Shown: positions 1-18,568 of the stretch, in pieces
How positions within the stretch are numbered: position 1 is the first letter of the stretch
How the letters are laid out: every line of letters starts with the position of its first letter
NCBI GenBank assembly: GCA_028282095.1
Contig: JANQIP010000238.1
Coordinates: forward strand, 1-34,961
Direction: 5' to 3'
Length of the DNA stretch: 34,961 nucleotides
Source: Xanthobacteraceae bacterium
GTDB taxonomy: Bacteria > Pseudomonadota > Alphaproteobacteria > Rhizobiales > Xanthobacteraceae
Made by a program: the position numbers and the translations under genes
Notes under the pieces: generated by a model
What the model was told of the DNA's origin: nothing
Databases searched by the model: none
What the model saw: the letters and a program-made list of their open reading frames with translations, nothing else

Positions 1-88
1 GACGTGGGAGGAGGGGCGGCGCGCCAACCGCTCTTGATCCGCACCACGAACCCTGCGAGCCGGATGTCCGGCGCGAAGGACTTGAGCT
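1..88 (+). promoter_or_regulatory. rplK leader, candidate L1-binding operator
   Basis: The 5' part can close a helix between CGTGG (3-7) and CCACG (44-48), with a purine-rich GGAG on the 5' side and a short GCA on the 3' side of an internal loop. L1 is known in several bacteria to repress the rplK-rplA message by binding a leader that mimics its 23S rRNA site, and the position fits that role. The helix is read from the sequence; the L1 assignment is inference. An AAGGA at 76-80 is the ribosome-binding site for rplK, 8 nt before its ATG. The upstream promoter and gene lie outside the window. Confidence 0.42.
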
Positions 89-520
89 ATGGCGAAGAAA
101 ATCACCGGTTATCTGAAGCTGCAGGTACCGGCGGGGGCGGCCAATCCGTCTCCGCCGATCGGCCCTGCACTGGGCCAGCGCGGCCTCAACATCATGGAGT
201 TCTGCAAGGCCTTCAATGCCCAGACCCAACAGATGGAGAAGGGTTCTCCCATTCCAGTCGTGATCACGATCTTTGCGGACCGCTCCTTCGCTTTCGAGCT
301 GCGCACCCCGCCGATCTCCCACTTCCTCAAGAAGGCGGCGGGCATCACCTCGGGGTCCAAGATGCCGGGACGCGACAAGGCGGGTGCCGTCACCAAGGCG
401 CAGATCAAGGAGATCGCCGAGACGAAGATGAAGGACCTCAACTGCGATTCGATCGAAGCCGCGATGCGCATGATCGAAGGCTCCGCGGCGTCGATGGGTC
501 TCGAGGTCAGGGGGGAGTAG
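89..520 (+). CDS. rplK: 50S ribosomal protein L11
   Basis: The 143-residue protein has the usual L11 length. The N-terminal domain carries the proline-rich loop [12 protein letters not shown] (residues 21-32), which lies over the 23S GTPase-associated centre and is where thiostrepton-type antibiotics bind. The C-terminal half is the rRNA-binding domain. L11 organises the L7/L12 stalk base used by EF-G and EF-Tu. The ATG at 89 is preceded by AAGGA 8 nt upstream. rplA follows after only 4 nt, so the two are co-transcribed and probably translationally coupled, as is usual for L11-L1. Confidence 0.98.
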   Translation: MAKKITGYLKLQVPAGAANPSPPIGPALGQRGLNIMEFCKAFNAQTQQMEKGSPIPVVITIFADRSFAFELRTPPISHFLKKAAGITSGSKMPGRDKAGAVTKAQIKEIAETKMKDLNCDSIEAAMRMIEGSAASMGLEVRGE

Positions 521-524
521 GGTT

Positions 525-1223
525 ATGGCTCACATTGGAAAAAGGGTTCGCGCTGGGCGCGAAGGCATCGACCGGACGAAGCTCTACCCGGTGTCGGAGG
601 CGGTGAAGCTCGTTCAGAGCCGCGCCAACGCCAAATTCGACGAGACGGTCGAGGTTGCCATAAATCTCGGCGTCGATCCGCGCCATGCCGACCAGATGGT
701 GCGCGGCGTGGTCGCGCTGCCGAACGGGACCGGCCGCGACGTGCGCGTTGCCGTGTTCGCGCGCGGCGCCAAAGCCGACGAGGCGAAGGCTGCAGGCGCC
801 GAAGTCATCGGCGCGGAAGACCTGGTCGAGCGGATTCAGGGTGGCACCATCGATTTCGATCGCTGCATCGCGACGCCCGACCTGATGCCGCTGGTCGGCC
901 GGCTCGGTAAGGTGCTGGGCCCACGCGGGCTCATGCCGAATCCGAAGGTCGGCACGGTGACGATGGACGTCACCGCGGCCGTCAAGGGCGCGAAAGGCGG
1001 CTCGGTCGAATTCCGGGTGGAGAAGGCCGGCATCGTGCATGCGGGGGTCGGCAAGGCCTCGTTCTCGGCCGACAAGCTCGTCGAGAACATCAAGGCGTTC
1101 GCCGATGCGGTTCAGAAGGCAAAGCCTCCCGGCGCCAAGGGCCAGTACATCAACCGCGTCGCGGTCTCCTCCAGCATGGGGCCCGGCGTAAAGGTCGAGC
1201 CGGCGAGCCTGTTCGTCCAGTAG
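525..1223 (+). CDS. rplA: 50S ribosomal protein L1
   Basis: This 232-residue protein matches L1 over its full length, including the signature GLMPNPK (residues 135-141). L1 forms the mobile L1 stalk that helps release deacylated tRNA from the E site, and in many bacteria it represses its own operon. The ribosome-binding site GGGGAG (512-517) lies inside the end of rplK, which favours coupled translation. The TAG stop at 1221-1223 is followed within two bases by the first copy of a palindromic repeat. Confidence 0.98.
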   Translation: MAHIGKRVRAGREGIDRTKLYPVSEAVKLVQSRANAKFDETVEVAINLGVDPRHADQMVRGVVALPNGTGRDVRVAVFARGAKADEAKAAGAEVIGAEDLVERIQGGTIDFDRCIATPDLMPLVGRLGKVLGPRGLMPNPKVGTVTMDVTAAVKGAKGGSVEFRVEKAGIVHAGVGKASFSADKLVENIKAFADAVQKAKPPGAKGQYINRVAVSSSMGPGVKVEPASLFVQ

Positions 1224-1224
1224 C

Positions 1225-1268
1225 GCGTGATCCCGAAAAACTGGCAGACTTTTCGGACAAGATCATGC
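1225..1268 (+). repeat. Palindromic repeat module A, copy 1
   Basis: An imperfect hairpin with outer arms of the type GCATGATC/GATCATGC (here the first arm begins GCGTGATC) and inner arms CCGAAAA/TTTTCGG. It begins two bases after the rplA stop codon. It is the first of two tandem copies with a 57-bp period. No full second module (B) follows. The same family recurs eight more times in this window. Confidence 0.85.
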
Positions 1269-1281
1269 GAGGCAAGAAAGG

Positions 1282-1325
1282 GCATGATCCCGAAAAACTG
1301 GCAGGCTTTTCGGACAAGATCATGC
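1282..1325 (+). repeat. Palindromic repeat module A, copy 2
   Basis: Nearly identical to copy 1, with intact GCATGATC/GATCATGC outer arms and CCGAAAA/TTTTCGG inner arms. It lies 57 bp downstream of copy 1 in direct orientation, so the two form a short tandem duplication in the rplA-rplJ spacer. No module B follows. Confidence 0.85.
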
Positions 1326-1350
1326 ACTGGCTCACCGACCCGCGAAGTGT

Positions 1351-1569
1351 CACCTCTCCCCGCTTGCGGGGAGAGGTCGACGCGCGAAGCGCGGCGGGTG
1401 AGGGGCCAGCGGCGCCTGAGATCGTTCAAGCACCCCGGTCGCGTTTGTCAGGCCATCGTTGCTCCGAGAGCGCGGAATGCGGTAGCCCGCGGCCATGTTT
1501 GCCCCTCACCCGGATTGCCGAAGCTGACGCTTCGACAATCCGACCTCTCCCCGCTTGCGGGGAGAGGTA
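1351..1569. repeat. MITE-like element, 219 bp
   Basis: Each end carries the same 26-bp perfect palindrome (1352-1377 and 1543-1568, core CCCCGCTTGCGGGG). The flanking inner sequence is also inverted: GGCGGGTGAGGGGC on the left against GCCCCTCACCCG on the right. There is no credible reading frame. The first 60 bp (1351-1410) are identical to 34219-34278 in a second element at the other end of the window. Repeats of this look are common between genes in Hyphomicrobiales. Mobilisation by a helper enzyme is inference. Confidence 0.75.
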
Positions 1570-1596
1570 ATATGTCCGTGGGACCATGAGCCAGTG

Positions 1597-1641
1597 TTCC
1601 TTCTCTGACGACCGGGAATCGGACCGTCGGAGCAGGAACAC
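1597..1641 (+). repeat. Block shared with the secY leader, copy 1
   Basis: Begins TTCCTTCTCTGA and continues with CCGGGA, TCG, ACCGT and GGAG words that align with 27473-27518 upstream of secY. Most differences are transitions, plus two single-base gaps. It lies in the leader of rplJ. It could be a further interspersed repeat or a shared regulatory element; the sequence does not decide. Confidence 0.55.
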
Positions 1642-1827
1642 CAGCTCGCGTCGGCCAAGAAGGGGCTTGGCAAACGACGCGCAGTGTATTAATTATCCGT
1701 GCATGGGCGTGCCGACCCAGTCCGTCGGCGCGCCTTTGCGCGTCCAGCGGAAAAGGCGGTGAGAAGGATCGGATTCCTTTGGCGCTCAAGCGGAGTCCAT
1801 GCGCCCTCGTGCGCAGGCGCCGTGAGC

Positions 1828-1942
1828 GCATGATCCCGAAATTTCAGCGGATTTTTCGGAAAAAATCACGTGGCCGGACACGTCATACGGCCAGGCAAAG
1901 GGAAGAGAGCGCGGTTGAATAGACCTTGAAGTTTCGCGCTCT
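1828..1942 (+). repeat. Bipartite palindromic repeat (A+B), copy 3
   Basis: Module A (1828-1870) has degenerate arms, GCATGATC against AATCACG. A 34-bp linker follows, longer than in other copies. Module B (1905-1942) has perfect inverted arms AGAGCGCG (1905-1912) and CGCGCTCT (1935-1942). It lies about 70 bp upstream of the conserved rplJ leader hairpins. Confidence 0.78.
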
Positions 1943-2010
1943 AAGGTCCGTTTCGGCGTCTCGATCGTAAAGGCGCGCGGCCGGCCCGGAACGATCCGGG
2001 CGGGTCGGTC

Positions 2011-2270
2011 CTGTCCGAGACTGCAGGCGCCTCACGCTTTGTGCGTAGGCTTAATTCTTTAGACTAAGTGCCTGCATAGACGGGGAAGATCGGTTTCGGG
2101 GCGAGTCCCCGCGACGGTTCGTACTCCGGTTTGCCCGGCGGCAGGGACGCTGCCGGGGGGCAGGGCATCAGAGCCTCGTTTTGCCCTCGCGCCAGCTTTG
2201 TCAGGTGCGAGCGCGGAGCGATCCGTCGCAACCCGGCAGTCCGCTAACGGGCCGCCAACCGGAGAAAGCA
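2011..2270 (+). promoter_or_regulatory. Structured rplJ-rplL leader (L10-type)
   Basis: Several helices can be drawn: TGCAGGC (2022-2028) with GCCTGCA (2070-2076), GGGG (2098-2101) with CCCC (2107-2110), and CGGCAG (2139-2144) with CTGCCG (2150-2155). In many bacteria the L10-L12 complex binds the rplJ leader and represses translation, so this is the expected site for such control. I cannot identify the exact protein-binding loop. GGAG at 2261-2264 is the ribosome-binding site, 10 nt before the GTG start. Confidence 0.5.
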
Positions 2271-2274
2271 ACAC

Positions 2275-2790
2275 GTGGATCGAGCGGCCAAGAAGGAAAT
2301 GGTCGCGACGCTGAGCGAGGTGTTCAAGGCCTCGAACGTCGTGGTCGTCGCTCACTATTCCGGCCTGACCGTCGCCCAGATGCAGAACCTGCGCCGGCAG
2401 GCCAAGCAGGCGGGCGCCGAGGTCAAGGTCGCCAAGAACCGCCTCGCCAAGATCGCGCTGGAAGGAGCCGACGGGGCGGTCATTGCGCCCTTGCTCAAGG
2501 GGCCGACCGTGCTCGCCTATTCGGGCGATCCGGTGGCTGCACCCAAGGTGGTGGCCGACTTTGCCAAGGCGAACGACAAGCTGGTGATTCTGGGCGGGGC
2601 GATCGGCAATACCGCGCTCGACCCCGCCGGCGTCAAAGCGCTCGCCGTACTGCCGTCGCTCGACGAATTGCGGGCGACGATCATCGGCCTTGTCCAGGCG
2701 CCGGCGACCAAGCTGGCGCAAGTACTCAACGCCCCCGCCGCCAAGGTCGCGCGCGTGGTGCAAGCCTATGCCGCGCAAGGTGAAGCCTGA
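2275..2790 (+). CDS. rplJ: 50S ribosomal protein L10
   Basis: The 171-residue protein matches L10 throughout. Its N-terminal domain binds 23S rRNA next to L11, and its C-terminal helix anchors L7/L12 dimers to form the stalk. The start is a GTG at 2275 with GGAG 10 nt upstream; the next Met (residue 9) would cut into the conserved N-terminus. rplL follows after 42 bp. L10 with L12 is the usual autorepressor of this pair, and the structured leader upstream is consistent with that. Confidence 0.97.
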   Translation: MDRAAKKEMVATLSEVFKASNVVVVAHYSGLTVAQMQNLRRQAKQAGAEVKVAKNRLAKIALEGADGAVIAPLLKGPTVLAYSGDPVAAPKVVADFAKANDKLVILGGAIGNTALDPAGVKALAVLPSLDELRATIIGLVQAPATKLAQVLNAPAAKVARVVQAYAAQGEA

Positions 2791-2832
2791 GGCGCACAAA
2801 CGCAAACCGTTATGGTCGAAGGGACCTGATCT

Positions 2833-3210
2833 ATGGCTGATCTGCAGAAAATCGTTTCCGATCTCTCAAGCCTCACCGTGCTGGAAGCGGCCGAACTCGC
2901 CAAGCTTCTCGAGGAGAAGTGGGGCGTATCGGCTGCCGCCGCCGTTGCCGTCGCCGCTGCTCCGGCAGGTGCCGCCGCCGCTGCGCCCGCGGAAGAGCAG
3001 ACCGAGTTCACGGTCGTCCTTGCCGCCACCGGCGAGAAGAAGATCGAGGTCATCAAGGAAGTCAGGGCACTCACCGGCCTCGGCCTGAAAGAGGCGAAGG
3101 ATTTGGTCGAAAGCGCTCCCAAGCCGGTCAAGGAGTCGGTCGCCAAGGAAGAAGCCGAGAAGATCAAAGCCACCCTCGAAAAGGTGGGGGCCAAGGTCGA
3201 ACTCAAGTAA
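2833..3210 (+). CDS. rplL: 50S ribosomal protein L7/L12
   Basis: This 125-residue acidic protein has the three-part L7/L12 plan: an N-terminal dimerisation helix region (to about residue 32), an Ala-rich flexible hinge (about 33-52) and the globular C-terminal domain with the KxKxEVIKEVR-type helix that recruits EF-Tu and EF-G. A GAAGGGA upstream of the ATG serves as ribosome-binding site. It ends 14 nt before a hairpin that probably lowers read-through into rpoB, which would give the usual excess of L12 over polymerase subunits. Confidence 0.98.
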   Translation: MADLQKIVSDLSSLTVLEAAELAKLLEEKWGVSAAAAVAVAAAPAGAAAAAPAEEQTEFTVVLAATGEKKIEVIKEVRALTGLGLKEAKDLVESAPKPVKESVAKEEAEKIKATLEKVGAKVELK

Positions 3211-3224
3211 TCGTGACGATGGAG

Positions 3225-3264
3225 GGGTGATTCGGCCCTTATATTGCTCGAATCACCCTATTTC
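3225..3264 (+). terminator. rplL-rpoB terminator/attenuator hairpin
   Basis: A perfect 10-bp stem, GGGTGATTCG (3225-3234) with CGAATCACCC (3249-3258), has a 14-nt loop and is followed by TATTTC. The T-tract is weak, so partial termination is more likely than a full stop. rpoB has no obvious separate promoter, and a partial terminator between rplL and rpoB is established in E. coli. Confidence 0.6.
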
Positions 3265-3371
3265 GCCGAGTTGCGGCGCAAACGCATAGCTACGATCCGC
3301 GTTCAGTCCGGATCGCCGATACGGGACGGCGCGCTCGGACGATCTGGTCCGAAATGTCCGCCGAGATGCAG

Positions 3372-3429
3372 CTTCCGGCGCGCCGACAGGCGTTAAGGCG
3401 CCGGAAGACCCGCCCAGCAGGAGGCGGGT
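3372..3429 (+). promoter_or_regulatory. Twin hairpins in the rpoB leader
   Basis: Two perfect stems lie head to tail before rpoB: CTTCCGGCGC (3372-3381) with GCGCCGGAAG (3398-3407), loop 16 nt, then ACCCGCC (3408-3414) with GGCGGGT (3423-3429), loop 8 nt. The second ends 3 nt before the GAGAGG ribosome-binding site (3433-3438), so folding could affect rpoB translation. No ligand or protein partner is visible. Confidence 0.5.
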
Positions 3430-3443
3430 AACGAGAGGCCAAG

Positions 3444-7562
<4,119 letters not shown>

Positions 7563-7939
7563 CGGCGCGCCTCCTTGCTGCGGCGAACCACGCCCCGATG
7601 CATGGCGGATACGGCACCGGAACGCCGGCGCATGGTGCTGGCACAGCGATTTGGTGAGGCAGGACTGCCGCATGATCCCGAGAAGTCGGCAGACTTTTCG
7701 GACAAGATCATGCGACCAAACAAAGAGACGTCGAGCGCGGTTGAATCAAGAAGAAGCAATCGCGTTCTAACGGAAACCGGCGCATCGCTTGTGCGCCGGA
7801 CCGCATCGGGGATGAAAGGGCGCAAACCGGCGAAGTGGGAACGGCTCGCCGCCGACAATGCGACCACCAAAGGACGAATACAGCGAGTTTCCATTCCGCT
7901 GGAAGAGAATTCGCGCTGGTCCCGATCGAGGAGACGGCA
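7563..7939 (+). other. Gene-free spacer between rpoB and rpoC
   Basis: The 377-bp gap is much longer than the rpoB-rpoC spacer of many bacteria. It contains one full A+B palindromic repeat (7670-7768), then a hairpin CCGGCGCA (7777-7784) with TGCGCCGG (7792-7799). I see no convincing promoter. The GAGGAGA at 7928-7934 is the rpoC ribosome-binding site. Confidence 0.65.
7670..7768 (+). repeat. Bipartite palindromic repeat (A+B), copy 4
   Basis: Module A (7670-7713) has intact GCATGATC/GATCATGC arms. A linker containing AAACAAAGA leads to module B (7734-7768), whose arms AGCGCGG and CGCGTTCT are slightly degenerate. It sits between rpoB and rpoC in the same orientation as transcription. Confidence 0.82.
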
Positions 7940-12202
<4,263 letters not shown>

Positions 12203-12212
12203 CAGGTCCGCC

Positions 12213-12284
12213 GCGGGCGGCATGCCGATGCCGCCCGCCGGTCGGATTATACGGAGGCCGGGCCGCCTGCGGGCGGCCCGAAAA
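12213..12284 (+). terminator. Two GC-rich hairpins after rpoC
   Basis: An 11-bp perfect stem, GCGGGCGGCAT (12213-12223) with ATGCCGCCCGC (12228-12238), is followed by a 9-bp perfect stem, CGGGCCGCC (12259-12267) with GGCGGCCCG (12272-12280). The first begins 10 nt after the rpoC stop. Neither is followed by a T-tract on the + strand, so intrinsic termination is doubtful; they could stop 3' exonucleases or mark a factor-dependent end. Confidence 0.45.
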
Positions 12285-12367
12285 TGCCCTGGCGGAGTCC
12301 GGGTTCGACACCTTATGTAGGGAGCGCGCAAGGTATCGACATATCGACGCGAAGTATCGGGTTAGGC

Positions 12368-12396
12368 TTGACTTCGCTCTGACCGCTCGGTACAAA
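12368..12396 (+). promoter_or_regulatory. Sigma70-type promoter for the str genes
   Basis: TTGACT (12368-12373) and TACAAA (12391-12396) are separated by exactly 17 bp, and the -35 sits in the CTTGAC context favoured in alphaproteobacteria. Transcription would begin near 12402-12404. It is the best promoter match in the rpoC-rpsL spacer and would give rpsL-rpsG-fusA-tuf their own start independent of rpoBC. Confidence 0.62.
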
Positions 12397-12481
12397 CCGC
12401 GCACTTTTTCTGGCAGGCGGTGAGTTTTCTGCGTCGGAGGGCGCGCCCCAGCGCCTCGATCAACGAAGCTCAGACGCTGCC

Positions 12482-12500
12482 TATGACAGCCAGTGTCATA
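12482..12500. promoter_or_regulatory. Perfect 19-bp dyad TATGACA-N5-TGTCATA
   Basis: Arms TATGACA (12482-12488) and TGTCATA (12494-12500) are perfect inverted repeats around GCCAG. The dyad lies roughly 80 bp downstream of the predicted transcription start. Its size and spacing fit a dimeric repressor site, but it could equally be a small RNA hairpin. No regulator can be named. Confidence 0.35.
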
Positions 12501-12657
12501 AGTGGATATCAAGGTCACGGCGCCGCTGGGCGGCGGGGTCTTCTGTGACGGATGAGCGCTTTTCCGCTTGAGCAATGCGGGATCGCGCGACATCCGTTTT
12601 GTGTATGGGAACGAGCAACCGCGCGGCGGGGCGAGCGCGCCCGGCGCGTCTTAAGGA

Positions 12658-12753
12658 GCATGATTGCGAATAGTCCGAGAACTTTTCGGACAGGATCATG
12701 CGACGAAACAAGAAGCTAAGAGCGAGCGGTTCGGTCTGAGGGAATCGCGCTCT
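12658..12753 (+). repeat. Bipartite palindromic repeat (A+B), copy 5
   Basis: Module A (12658-12701) has diverged inner sequence (CATGATTGCGAA) but keeps the GATCATGC 3' arm. Module B (12719-12753) has arms AGAGCGAG and CGCGCTCT. It is placed inside the long predicted leader of rpsL. Confidence 0.78.
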
Positions 12754-12831
12754 CGATGATGAAACGATCGGGCGACGCGCGCCCGAATGGATGCAGATCT
12801 TCACCGCCTCATATGGGTTGTGAAGACGTCG

Positions 12832-12925
<94 letters not shown>

Positions 12926-12937
12926 GAAGACAAGGCG

Positions 12938-13309
12938 ATGCCGACGATCAACCAGCTGATCCGCAATCCGCGGGTTCCCCAGCGGTCGCGCAAGAAGGTG
13001 CCCGCGCTGCAGCAGAGCCCGCAGAAGCGCGGGGTATGTACGCGCGTCTACACGACGACGCCGAAGAAGCCGAACTCGGCCCTGCGCAAGGTCGCCAAGG
13101 TGCGGCTCACCAACGGCTTTGAGGTGATCGGCTACATTCCCGGCGAGGGGCACAATCTGCAGGAACACTCGGTCGTCATGATTCGCGGCGGCCGGGTGAA
13201 GGACCTTCCGGGCGTGCGCTATCACATTCTGCGCGGCGTGCTCGACACGCAGGGCGTCAAGAACCGCAAGCAACGCCGCTCGAAATACGGAGCCAAGCGG
13301 CCGAAATAA
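12938..13309 (+). CDS. rpsL: 30S ribosomal protein S12
   Basis: This 123-residue protein is S12, in the decoding centre of the small subunit. K43 (in TPKKPNS) and K88 (in GRVKDLPG) are the residues whose change gives streptomycin resistance, and both are wild type. D89 is the aspartate that is methylthiolated in E. coli. The ATG at 12938 has only a weak AAGG two bases upstream, but the GAAGACGAC array lies directly before it and may provide ribosome contacts. It is first in the str group. Confidence 0.98.
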   Translation: MPTINQLIRNPRVPQRSRKKVPALQQSPQKRGVCTRVYTTTPKKPNSALRKVAKVRLTNGFEVIGYIPGEGHNLQEHSVVMIRGGRVKDLPGVRYHILRGVLDTQGVKNRKQRRSKYGAKRPK

Positions 13310-13442
13310 TCGGGCGCTTTCCGCGCCGAATGCCGGGCAAGCGCACAGCATGCGATCGCTGAGAACCCGAGAAGCACACAAGGCCGGCGTGCCGGCCGTG
13401 GTGAGAGAATCAATGAGGATGGCCGGTCTGGTCCGGTCATGA

Positions 13443-13931
<489 letters not shown>

Positions 13932-13969
13932 CTCGCGTACGGCCCCCGCTTCATCCGAGGACGATTCCC

Positions 13970-16042
<2,073 letters not shown>

Positions 16043-16083
16043 CCCCGCGCGCGCAAGACGTGTAACGGCAACGGAGAGTCCCG

Positions 16084-17274
16084 ATGGCCAAAGAGAAATT
16101 CGCCAGAACGAAGCCGCACTGCAATATCGGCACGATTGGGCATGTCGATCACGGCAAGACGACGCTGACCGCGGCGATCACCAAAATCCTGGCGGAGCAG
16201 GGCAAGGCGCAGTTCACCGCCTATGACCAGATCGACAAGGCGCCGGAAGAAAAGGCGCGCGGGATCACCATCTCCACCGCCCATGTGGAGTACCAGACCG
16301 ACAACCGCCACTACGCGCATGTCGACTGCCCCGGGCACGCCGACTATGTGAAGAACATGATCACCGGCGCCGCGCAGATGGACGGGGCGATCCTCGTCGT
16401 ATCGGCGGCCGACGGTCCGATGCCGCAAACGCGCGAGCATATCCTATTGGCGCGTCAGGTCGGCGTGCCGGCGCTGGTCGTCTACATGAACAAGGTCGAC
16501 ATGGTCGACGATCCCGAGCTCCTGGAACTGGTCGAGCTCGAGGTTCGCGAGCTGTTGTCGAACTACCAGTTCCCCGGCGACAAAATCCCGGTGATCAAGG
16601 GGTCGGCCCTGCTCGCCCTCGAGGGCAAGGACGACAAGACCGGCAAGGAGTCGGTCCTGGAACTGATGAAAGCGGTCGACGAGTACATCCCCCAGCCCGA
16701 TCGCCCCAAGGATCAGCCGTTCCTGATGCCGGTCGAAGACGTGTTCTCGATCTCCGGGCGCGGCACCGTGGTGACCGGGCGCATCGAGCGCGGGATCGTC
16801 AAGGTCGGCGACGAGGTCGAGATCGTCGGGCTGAAGGCGACCACCAAGACGGTGGTGACCGGCGTCGAGATGTTCCGCAAGCTGCTCGACCAGGGCGAGG
16901 CGGGCGACAATGTCGGCTGCCTGTTGCGCGGCACCAAGCGCGAGGAGGTCGAGCGCGGCCAGGTCCTGTGCAAGCCGGGTTCGGTCAAGCCGCACACCAA
17001 GTTCAAGGCCGAGGCCTATATCCTGACCAAGGAAGAGGGCGGCCGGCATACGCCGTTCTTTACGAACTACCGCCCGCAATTCTATTTCCGCACCACCGAC
17101 GTGACCGGCGTCGTGCACCTCCCGGAAGGCACCGAGATGGTGATGCCGGGCGACAATGTGGCGATGACGGTCGAACTGATCGTGCCGATCGCGATGGAAG
17201 AGAAGCTACGCTTCGCCATTCGCGAGGGCGGCCGCACCGTCGGCGCCGGCGTCGTCGCCAGCATCATCGAGTAG
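16084..17274 (+). CDS. tuf: Translation elongation factor Tu
   Basis: The 396-residue GTPase has G1 GHVDHGKT (residues 19-26), switch I RGITI, G3 DCPGHADY and G4 NKVDMVDD, followed by the two beta-barrel domains that hold aminoacyl-tRNA. GGAGAG lies 5 nt before the ATG. Only one tuf gene is in this window; many relatives carry a second copy elsewhere. An 85-bp inverted-repeat element follows it, before rpsJ. Confidence 0.98.
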   Translation: MAKEKFARTKPHCNIGTIGHVDHGKTTLTAAITKILAEQGKAQFTAYDQIDKAPEEKARGITISTAHVEYQTDNRHYAHVDCPGHADYVKNMITGAAQMDGAILVVSAADGPMPQTREHILLARQVGVPALVVYMNKVDMVDDPELLELVELEVRELLSNYQFPGDKIPVIKGSALLALEGKDDKTGKESVLELMKAVDEYIPQPDRPKDQPFLMPVEDVFSISGRGTVVTGRIERGIVKVGDEVEIVGLKATTKTVVTGVEMFRKLLDQGEAGDNVGCLLRGTKREEVERGQVLCKPGSVKPHTKFKAEAYILTKEEGGRHTPFFTNYRPQFYFRTTDVTGVVHLPEGTEMVMPGDNVAMTVELIVPIAMEEKLRFAIREGGRTVGAGVVASIIE

Positions 17275-17279
17275 GGGAT

Positions 17280-17364
17280 CGTCATGCCCGGGCGCGACCG
17301 GGGCATCCCACGCTTTTTGGGCGAAGGAAGAGCGTGGGTGGCAAGGACAAGCCCGGACATGACG
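17280..17364. repeat. 85-bp inverted-repeat element between tuf and rpsJ
   Basis: The outer arms are CGTCATGCCCGGGC (17280-17293) and GCCCGGACATGACG (17351-17364), near-perfect inverted repeats. An inner stem pairs CCCACGCT (17307-17314) with AGCGTGGG (17331-17338). As RNA it would form one long cruciform hairpin between tuf and the S10 genes. It looks like a known style of small Hyphomicrobiales intergenic repeat. It occupies most of the 106-bp tuf-rpsJ gap. Confidence 0.78.
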
Positions 17365-17380
17365 GGGTGAGAGAAGACCA

Positions 17381-17689
17381 ATGAACGGCCAGAACATCAG
17401 GATCCGCCTCAAGGCGTTCGACCACCGCATTCTCGACTCCTCGACGCGCGAGATCGTGGCGACGGCCAAGCGCACGGGCGCCCAGGTGCGCGGGCCGATC
17501 CCGCTGCCGACCCGGATCGAGAAATACACGGTCAATCGCTCACCCCATATCGACAAGAAGAGCCGCGAGCAGTTCGAGATGCGAACGCATAAGCGCTTGC
17601 TCGACATCGTCGATCCGACGCCGCAGACGGTCGACGCGCTGATGAAGCTCGACCTTGCCGCCGGCGTCGATGTCGAGATCAAGCTCTAA
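17381..17689 (+). CDS. rpsJ: 30S ribosomal protein S10
   Basis: The 102-residue protein begins [16 protein letters not shown], the conserved S10 N-terminus, and keeps the long loop around [16 protein letters not shown] that reaches into the 30S head. S10 (NusE) also joins NusB in transcription antitermination. GAGAAGA precedes the ATG. It opens the S10 gene set. No separate promoter is clear in the gap from tuf, which is filled by an inverted-repeat element. Confidence 0.98.
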   Translation: MNGQNIRIRLKAFDHRILDSSTREIVATAKRTGAQVRGPIPLPTRIEKYTVNRSPHIDKKSREQFEMRTHKRLLDIVDPTPQTVDALMKLDLAAGVDVEIKL

Positions 17690-17730
17690 GGCGCTGACGG
17701 TCGGTCGGGAGTACAAAAGGACGGATGACG

Positions 17731-18567
17731 ATGCGCTCGGGAGTGATCGCTCAGAAGGTCGGGATGACGCGCATCTTCACGGATGGCGGCGAGCACGTGT
17801 CGGTCACCGTGCTCAAGCTCGCGAATTGCCAGGTCGTCGCCCATCGCACCAAGGAAAAGGACGGCTACGTCGCGCTGCAGCTCGGCGCGGGCACGCGCAA
17901 GGCCAAGAACGTCACGCGCGCCGAACGCGGCCACTTTGCCGCCGCCAAGGTCGAGCCCAAGCGGAAAGTGGCGGAGTTCCGTGTCGATGAGAATGGCCTG
18001 ATCCCGGTCGGTGCCAGGATCATGGCCGACCATTTCGTGGTCGGTCAGTTCGTCGACGTGACCGGCATTTCGATCGGCAAGGGCTTTGCCGGGCCGATGA
18101 AGCGCTGGAATTTCGGCGGTCTGCGCGCCTCCCACGGCGTGTCGATCTCGCACCGCGCGCACGGCTCGACCGGCGGCCGGCAGGATCCGGGCAAAGTCTT
18201 CAAGAACAAGAAGATGGCCGGTCATCTCGGGGTCGAGCGGGTGACCACGCTCAATCTCAAGGTCGTGCAGACCGACGCCGAGCGCGGGCTCATCCTGGTG
18301 GAAGGGGCAGTGCCGGGCGCCAAAGGCGGTTGGATCACCTTGCGCGACGCCGTCAAGAAGTCGCTGCCGGACGACGCACCGCAGCCCGGCAAGTTCCAAT
18401 TGCACGATGACGGAACGCAAAGCGGCGCGTCAGCGGATGACGGGCCCGCGACCGCGGGCGATGAACCGGTGACCGTGGATGATCAGGCTGCGGCGCCCGA
18501 GGAACAGCCCTCGGCCACTGCGACCGAGCCGGGCGCGGACACAAAACCGCCGGCGGAGGATGCGTGA
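17731..18567 (+). CDS. rplC: 50S ribosomal protein L3 with acidic C-terminal tail
   Basis: The L3 core (about residues 1-225) includes the central extension near [14 protein letters not shown] that reaches the peptidyl-transferase centre. I chose the ATG at 17731 ([11 protein letters not shown]) because AAAAGGA lies 9 nt upstream; the ATG at 17725 would be only 3 nt from it. Residues 226-278 form a tail rich in Asp, Glu, Ala, Pro and Thr, absent from E. coli L3 (209 residues) and unlike basic ribosomal tails. The stop is one base from rplD. Confidence 0.97.
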   Translation: MRSGVIAQKVGMTRIFTDGGEHVSVTVLKLANCQVVAHRTKEKDGYVALQLGAGTRKAKNVTRAERGHFAAAKVEPKRKVAEFRVDENGLIPVGARIMADHFVVGQFVDVTGISIGKGFAGPMKRWNFGGLRASHGVSISHRAHGSTGGRQDPGKVFKNKKMAGHLGVERVTTLNLKVVQTDAERGLILVEGAVPGAKGGWITLRDAVKKSLPDDAPQPGKFQLHDDGTQSGASADDGPATAGDEPVTVDDQAAAPEEQPSATATEPGADTKPPAEDA

Positions 18568-18568
18568 C

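Larger units (their letters stand above)
1224..2274 (+). other. Gene-free spacer between rplA and rplJ
   Basis: This 1,051-bp stretch holds no credible gene. In order it contains two tandem module-A repeats, a MITE-like element, a block shared with the secY leader, an AT-rich stretch near 1687-1695 (TTGGCA at 1667 lies upstream but with poor spacing and -10 match, so I do not call a promoter), a full A+B repeat at 1828-1942 and a structured leader before rplJ. Overlapping minus-strand frames are produced by the repeats and the GC bias. Confidence 0.7.

Noticed and set aside
1667..1695. A promoter TTGGCA...TATTAA/TAATTA for rplJ
   Set aside because: TATTAA lies at 14-bp spacing and TAATTA at 17-bp spacing matches the -10 consensus poorly, so neither pair is convincing.
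1448..1831. A 127-residue minus-strand frame in the rplA-rplJ spacer
   Set aside because: It translates the MITE-like element and the shared block; sequences such as LPASGERSD are a familiar artefact of this repeat family.
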